From contig JAWZYV010002544.1 in assembly GCA_038373885.1 (NCBI GenBank), forward strand, positions 62,001 through 126,000: DNA of 64,000 nt, read 5' to 3'. Positions 57,507 through 64,000 of this stretch are shown in pieces. Source of the stretch: Cheiracanthium punctorium (lineage: Eukaryota; Arthropoda; Arachnida; Araneae; Cheiracanthiidae). Under the pieces are notes generated by a model. The model searched no databases. It was not told where the DNA came from and worked only from the letters and a program-made list of their open reading frames with translations. A program made the translations under genes and the position numbers. Numbering within the stretch: the stretch's first letter is position 1; the number at the start of each line of letters is the position of its first letter.

Positions 57507-59537
57507 CTAGCTGTGTGCCCGTTCTCCGCACGGTACGGAACGAAACTTTTTCTTACATGTATAGTTCGAATTGATTCCAGAGATTTGGAATCTAAAAATA
57601 AGCAAAATGATTTGACTCTTCTTGTAAAGTTACTCATTACTTATTCGTTAAGTTAGTATAAGTACTGACCTGTGACCCTTGTTAATATTATGACGCAAAA
57701 AACTATGTCGGTGTCATTCACGATCAGAAAAGAAAAGCGTGACGATTTTCAGTGAAAATTCCTAATTTTCAAAATGTCTCATTTCTGCATCATACTCTTT
57801 TTTAGATTTAAGTTATGCCATTAATACCTTAGATACTACATGAAGTGGAGAACCGTTTTATTTTATAATTAAATAGTTGTGTACCAGCTCTTTGCAAGGC
57901 AAGAGAAGAACATTTTCCTAAAATGTGATCATAACTACTTGTGACAAAACAGAATCTCCAAGAAAAAAGAAAGTTCTGTTACAGTCTTTTCTGTTGAAAC
58001 TACCGCGTGATATATTAACGCGACGTAGAATTACTTAATGTTTTGTTAGCTGTGATGTAATACGGCTGTTAAAAAATGAATAGACGACATTGTTTCACAA
58101 AATATTTATTAATGCGGTATATTGTGGTTTGATCAATATTGCCTTATCATATCTACTTACTATTAATCATACTATATTTTACTGATACCAATACAATATA
58201 CCGTCGTTTTGGAGACGTTAATGCTTAATTTAAAGAAACGGTTTAGATATTTGCCACGAATGTAGGCTTTTACTCTTTGGTGATTCTTTGCAATTTACGC
58301 ATTAGCATAAACTCTAATCATTTCAGTTTATGGTTGCCACTAAATCAGCTCTCCATAAATTTTTACGCATAGTTCTTCTCAGATTGGTGTATTTAGCACC
58401 AGGGCCCTATTATCGCATGGACGAATCGGGACTTTACCCAGGAGCCTCCGGCTCGAAATGGCCCCCAATTTCAAATGTTGTTCTGTTTTTATAAAAAAAA
58501 TTATGAAAAATAAAACAAATTTTATAGACGAGGGGGGGGGGAATTCAACAATTCCCGGGGCCCCCTGTTGGTCATAATCAGGCCCTGTTTAACACCACAA
58601 TATATTTCCTGCTATTCGAAAACGTGACCCGTTTAAAATCTCAATTGAAAATAATGCTGGATAATTCACTTGTGAAAAAACAGCATTCAATTATTTTTCT
58701 GGCAACGTAAAGTAAAATATAGAATTATTTCACATGCGCGGCGTATGTTTTGCTTGTGACTCCGTTATTCTGATTGAGTTTCGAAAGGGGTTTTAAACTC
58801 GTGACGTCAAAGTGGCGCACATTTCACATGTGAAAACTCGGTTATTTTTAAATAATTTTATTTATTTTTTTTCAACTGGCAATTTTAATCATTGTTACTG
58901 TCTCCAAGACAACCAAACCGCAAGATATACAGAAATTTTTAAGCTGCGCTGCGATTGAAATGAAAATCCTTCTTTACTTAAAAATTCGTAAAAAATCTCC
59001 TAAGTTATATTTTCCTCTGGTTTCTCTTTTAAAAGAGGGCGAAATGTATGCTCCGTCATTTGACAAAATATAAAATAGTTATGACGGATAGAATTCAAGA
59101 TGCAGCAATTTTAAAAATATTTTACGAAAGTCAGCGTCAAATTTAATTTTATTTGAAAAATTCCCAAAAATCTGCAAATTATGTTACACAATCCGAACAA
59201 ACAATTTTTAAAAGAAAATTTTCTCCTCTATCCGATGATGTAAATTTCGTTTTCTTGCGAGTGTAATTACCGGCGTTATTACGTATTAAGCGAGGAAAAT
59301 CGCTAAAAATCGGACAAAACATAAAATAAAACATTTTCTAATTCGAATTTCGAAAAAATCGCTCCGAGGCGTGTTAGGATCTGTCCTAGCGAAGCCGTAT
59401 GCAAAATTCGGTAGGTCTGCGACCCACCGTCTCGGCGCAATGCGATCGAGAGACGCTCGCCAGAAGATCGTTGGTCACAAACCTACCTACCTACATAGCT
59501 ACATACAATGTTTACTCTCGGATTTTATTATATAAGA
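57507..59537 (-). mobile_element. Helitron unit 1 of a head-to-tail array
   Basis: Read on the minus strand it starts TCTTATATAATAAAATCCG (from 59537) and ends with a hairpin CCGTGCGGAGAACGG, then GCACACAGCTAG (57507), followed by T. It inserted into the outer edge of the palindrome's right arm. Near 57877 a second, worn 3' end (AGTTGTGTACCAGCTCTTTG) starts a stretch related to unit 3, so this may be two fused units. No helicase gene. A nested 188 bp hAT-like MITE is at 58400. Confidence 0.8.
58400..58587 (-). mobile_element. hAT-like MITE (CAGGGCCTGATTATG family), second copy
   Basis: The ends CAGGGCCCTATTATCGCATG and CAGGGCCTGATTATGACC (minus strand) match the copy at 3792-3985 reversed. 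TTTAGCAC (58392-58399) and TTTAACAC (58588-58595) are an 8 bp duplication with one change. The related unit 3 carries TTTAGCAC near 63292 uninterrupted, consistent with this being an insertion. Confidence 0.9.
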
Positions 59538-62500
59538 CTAGCTGGTTACCCGCTCTCCGCACGGTGGGAAACGCATATTTTCCTAACACATATATAATTC
59601 GAATTAAACCCAGTAATGCGGAATCTCAAAACGTGAAAAAATACTTGAATCGTGATTAAAAGTTGACGTCATGAGTGCAAATATTAGACGATTGCAACAT
59701 GACACAAAAACTACTGTGACTGGGGATCAAAAAAGACAGAACTTTACGGTATGCAGACAAAACTTTTCTCTTTCGAAAAATGTCTGATTTCTACATCATA
59801 TAATTCTCTTTGTGAGGTTTAATTTATAGCATTAATATATAGAATATACCACATAAATAACATTACATGATGTTGGCAACAATTTTATCTTGCATTTCGC
59901 AAAGCGTGGACAATGCATTAGCGCAGTTATTTTGCAGAGGACTTAATTGAATTTCATCTAAATTAACAAAACCTACATGAAACAATGGATGCATCATTTA
60001 CATTTAAAAGCCAAAAATGCACCCTGCTCTGGTGAAAATCATGTCGCTTTTGACCTTCGTGAACCTTCGAACCCGTGAACCTCGATGAAAACCTTCGTGA
60101 TGTAACTTCTGAGAAAAAGCTTATTACACTTATTGAATTCTTAATGCAGTATCACACTTGTTACATAAAACTGACGTTGATCTCGCTGTCAATTCGCACT
60201 AAATAAATAACTAATTTCATTTTTCATTTTTTACAGATTACAGTTGACTCTTTATAACATGGGTCTACAACACGAATTCTTAGAACACGACGAAAACATT
60301 ACGATCGTTTTCGTGTAACACGTTAAAAGAGACTCGTACATCACGGTGAAATGAGACATATGTTCTGATATTATGACGCCTTAGCTCCTGTAATTAACAT
60401 TCCTTTTGAATGGCAACACCAAACATCATTGCATTTTTACGGAGCGCAAATAAGTTTTGCCGCGATTATACCGCGCAGTCCGCACTCCAGGTGGAGTATA
60501 GCGCAGGACCCGTACAACACGGATTCCTATAACACGGAACGTATCTACCGTGTATAGGGAATCTACTGTAGTTGCATAGTGTCAAATTCAATAGTTAAGA
60601 AAATTCTGGGTTTCCGTATTTACTAATATTTCATCTCACCTTGGTAGCCGAAATGTATTAAAACCAAATATCCGAACTGTATCAAAAGTAAACTTTACTA
60701 AAAGTAAAATTTTTAATTCTGTATAACCCTCAAAACAACTTCTGTGTTTGCCATGTACGACGGTTTTTCATGACGTGACAACTTATGCTTGCGTACAGTG
60801 GCGTAGCCAAGGAGGGGATCGGGGGTCAAAACCCCCCATGCGGAGTCTTTTTGCCATACAAAATCTATATTCTTCACTCCCGTAACATTCCCACGAAAAA
60901 TTTTTGGCCACTTTTGCTTGCATATAATTGATCTTTTTTTTCATTTATCAGTGATCAATATACTTCAGGAACGGAATCTACGCGGTAAAAAATGGTCCAA
61001 AAAATCTGACACCAGAAAAATCTGATTAACACAGTGGGGTTACACAAATATGCGCCGGACATACGCTCTTGCTTATGTCCGGAGGAGCAAATACATTAGA
61101 GGTTATGTGCTGCTCTGGATAATCTGCCAGCAAAACAGCAAAAATGACGTAAAAAATGACATCCACACGCGAAGGAAATAAAATTAAAGATATGTAGAAT
61201 TGCATGAAAACTTCGATTATTTTTAAAGTGCAAGTCTGTTACAGTTAGTTCTATTTATTTCACATTTGAAGCGCTTTCACTTTTTCGAGTCTTAAAAGCT
61301 GTAGAAATGAGTGGTTTCACTTAATTGTTAAATTTAACAACTTAAGTGGTAGCAATAGATTCCGTTGCTACGGAAACTATAGCAATGTTAAAAATAGAAC
61401 ATGAAACGAGTTATTCATGTTTATTTTGCTAGAACTGCCATATTGGCGAAATTAACACCGCCAGTCGATGGCCAATAGCTCCAACCACAAATTAAACTTG
61501 ACACTAAAGGCAATACGCAATACTTTGTTTGGCGGAATTAAAAAAAAAAAAAAATCTATGCATACGCTAGTGACATCGGCTCATCTCAATTGTGGAATGG
61601 AATTGATAATACGTACAGAGCTGCACTACATTTGAATATTTTTCGCCAACTTTGCTAAGAAATGTACTAAAGTAGGAATCAACATACAATTCATTTCGTA
61701 AAACAAAAAATATATTAGACAGTATTAATTACGCCTTTCTAACAGTTTTTAGTAAAAGAAACTTCCGTAGCGCTGCTTTAACAAATAAGAATCAATTATT
61801 TATTACACAGTACTTCGATCGCCAAATGCCAACATACACCTTTTTGCGAGATTTTTTTTGTTTTCAGAGAATCATTCGAAGCATTGATTTAACAGCAATA
61901 AAAATGGGAAATAGTTATCTATCATTTATATGGTTCCATCGCCAAAATTTGATGCAGGCATATTATTGATAAGTAGCAATTATTTAAATTATTATTAACT
62001 ATAGCGGGTTTTAATCACCGTTAACTACCATGTACAAAATGCGAGAATTTCAATTTTCTGAAATTTGGCGGAATTCCTCTAACTTAAATCAGTTTACTTA
62101 ATTTCGTGAAAATTCTATAGATCGTTTAAAATCGCCTTAATAACTGCATTACTTCTATATGAAAAATCGAAGTATAGCGCCTTAAAACTTATATTTGTTA
62201 TTAAAAATACTATTTCGTTACGCTCTCAGTAATTTGCGCCAAGCCCAAAACTGTACAAATCGGTAGAACCTACTACTTTCTCAAAATCGCCAAATGAGCC
62301 ATTTTTTTTTTTCGGCCAAACTAAAAAATATACATATTAGTCTCGGAAATCTCTCAATACCTTATTCTTTTACACATAAAAAACATTGAATTCCAGCTCT
62401 GATTTAACATAAACGCAATATTTTAATTAAAAAATAACTTTGTAAATAATCTAAGCAGAAAAAAATCATTATTCTTTATTTTTACTGCAGGAGTCTAAAT

Positions 62501-62805
62501 AATTTAATAAAATAGTCAAACATGGCAACCTCGATGCTTATTTCTCACTTTTTTGACTACAGGGGTTACAATCACGGAATGGCGGAGAGCAAAAATTAGC
62601 GTTTTTGATGGGGGTTTTTATCAATATCTCCTAAACTAATTCGAATTTCGAAATTTAAATTAGCGGAGGTTCTTTCTCGAAATTTTCCGAATTCGTGGAT
62701 ACCTGGGTCGAAACTCAACTCCCAGCCGTTTAGGAGGAGATGATGCTACACACACACACACACTCACACACACAGACAGACGCGCACAGATTTTAATAGT
62801 ATAGA
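59538..62805 (-). mobile_element. Helitron unit 2 of the array
   Basis: On the minus strand it runs from TCTATACTATTAAAATCTG (62805) to CCGTGCGGAGAGCGGGTAAC and CAGCTAG (59538). Its CTAG abuts the TC start of unit 1 with no base between. 3268 bp, no helicase or replication-initiator motif seen; contains a CA microsatellite (62751-62781) and a short hAT-like insertion at 60796. Similar words ATCGCCAAA recur, as in the 48-52 kb repeats. Confidence 0.85.
60796..60916. mobile_element. 121 bp hAT-like MITE, relative of 49021 element
   Basis: CAGTGGCGTAGCCAAGGAGG, ACCCCCCATG and TTTTTGCCATAC are shared with 49021-49110. The right end (minus strand CAAAAGTGGCC) is worn. CTTGCGTA (60788-60795) and CTTGCATA (60917-60924) form an 8 bp duplication with one mismatch. 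Confidence 0.8.
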
Positions 62806-64000
62806 CTAGCTGCGTGCCCGTTCTTTGCACGGTAGGAAACGAATATTTTACTAAAATCTAATCGTAACTATCTATGCAAAAGCAAAATGTCAAAAAGTTC
62901 AAGTAGTCCTTTTGTTGAAACTACCGTGGAATATATTACGCAACGTAGGATTATGGTTTAATTAGTTATAAGACGATCGTTGAAAAATAATGAATATAAC
63001 ACTTTTAATTTAACGAAATAGTTATTAACGTGGTATACTGTTCTTTAATCCATATTATCCAAACAAATCTACTATTACTACCAAAGATAAAAATGAGAAT
63101 ACTATCTATTACTTATATTAATATTACCTATCTTCGTTTCTCAGTCTTTAATGCTCAATTTAAAGAAACAGATTAGATATTTTAAACCAATGATGCCTTT
63201 CTACGTTTTGGTGATTCTGTGAAATTTATGCATTGCCATTAAAACAGATCTCCATATATTTTTAAGCATAATTCTTGTCTGATTGGTGTATTTAGCACAG
63301 AAAAATATTTCATCTCGCAGTGGTGGAAAACATCCAAGCTGTACCAATTTAAATATTATTTAAATCCACCATGGTTCAGACTCGTGAAAACATCAAACTG
63401 TGTAATCTCGAGGAACTATTTGGAATCGCTCAAATTGCGAATAGGGCGTTAAATTGTGTTGCAGAGTTTACGAATTTCAGACAACTTTTAATTTATGACG
63501 TCACGTTCTGACCAGGGTAGTCGAATTTAGTCATTTCGCGCAGTAGTTTTCAAACGGAGTAATATTGAAACATGCGACGTTGAAAAACTCTCGCTTGCAA
63601 CAGAACTTTATTAAAGTTAATTTGAGAGATATTGGGGTTATTCCTAGCTAATCGGTATTTCAAATATTTTCCGTATCCATATTGCCAGGGCCCGTTTATC
63701 GGCAGGGCAACCGGGGCATTTGCCCTGGGCCCACCAATTTCAAGGGCCCAAAAATGTTGTATTTTTCAACAAATTTATGTTTGATAAAAAATTTTCATTT
63801 ATTAAAAAATTTATATTCTTTAAAAAAAATTTACTTAAAAAATCACTCGACATTATCCTGCAAATGTACATTTAAAAATTTCTGTTTATGCAAGCATGCA
63901 CTGTAATATCTTGTGACATTTAACATTAAATTTACCGTGAATGAAACTGGGTTGCTTTAACTCCCTATTAACTTCAGCTAGGCAATGATAACTCGTTTAT
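62806..64000 (-). mobile_element. Helitron unit 3, runs off the window
   Basis: CTAGCTGCGTGCCCGTTCTT at 62806 is again a Helitron 3' end read backwards (hairpin CCGTGC..GAACGGGC), directly abutting the TC start of unit 2. Its sequence to about 63300 matches 57877-58390 in unit 1 (GAAACTACCG, GCTCAATTTAAAGAAACAG). The 5' end lies beyond 64000. At 63688 CAGGGCCCGTTTATCGGCAG starts a possible hAT-like element. Confidence 0.78.

Noticed and set aside
59399..59659. 86-codon frame in Helitron unit 1
   Set aside because: It crosses the junction of two Helitron units, so it cannot be an ancestral gene.

Overview
The window is nuclear DNA of an animal, most likely an arthropod and plausibly a chelicerate such as a spider. 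It is AT-rich, has long GT-AG introns, and is dominated by mixed transposon debris. The arthropod placement rests on the one host gene, the wording of its last exon and the transposon families; the spider placement is inference.

Host gene (8480-31424, + strand): the 3' half of a CaMKII gene (Ca2+/calmodulin-dependent protein kinase II). Kinase exons must lie upstream of the window. Six coding exons are readable: a linker exon (8480-8569), a candidate 46-codon cassette exon (10109-10246), and four exons that encode the whole hub (association) domain (18466-18541, 18643-18737, 26025-26139, 31295-31424). All junctions keep frame and have GT-AG borders. Bases 1-8479 are then most simply an upstream intron.

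Intronic transposons (1-31294): a foldback element with arms of about 560 bp (1-1634); a pogo/Tigger-like MITE (2503-3229); a 4 kb element with GTGTCCC termini and a decayed transposase-like gene (3244-7291), itself carrying a nested hAT-like MITE; a SINE-like repeat; a 280 bp hairpin element; a tandem duplication; an I-type LINE on the minus strand (about 12370-16310) beside a mariner (about 16310-17280); an inverted pair of piggyBac-like MITEs; other MITEs; a possible Helitron; and a pogo-like element.

Downstream of the gene (31425-47000): another GTGTCCC element interrupted by a second insertion, a TTAA-flanked MITE, a truncated Ty1/copia element with gag and pol fragments (34043-36637), several hAT-like elements with target-site duplications, and long stretches where I see no gene.

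Repeat-rich end (47000-64000): a cluster of short hAT-like elements, degenerate satellite-like arrays with an 880 bp duplication, a Helitron carrying ten copies of a 150 bp repeat (53047-54785), a palindrome of about 2.5 kb centred at 56177/56178, and a head-to-tail run of Helitrons in which each 3' CTAG directly abuts the next 5' TC (57507 to the window end). No host gene is recognised after 31424. No tRNA, rRNA or CRISPR array was seen.
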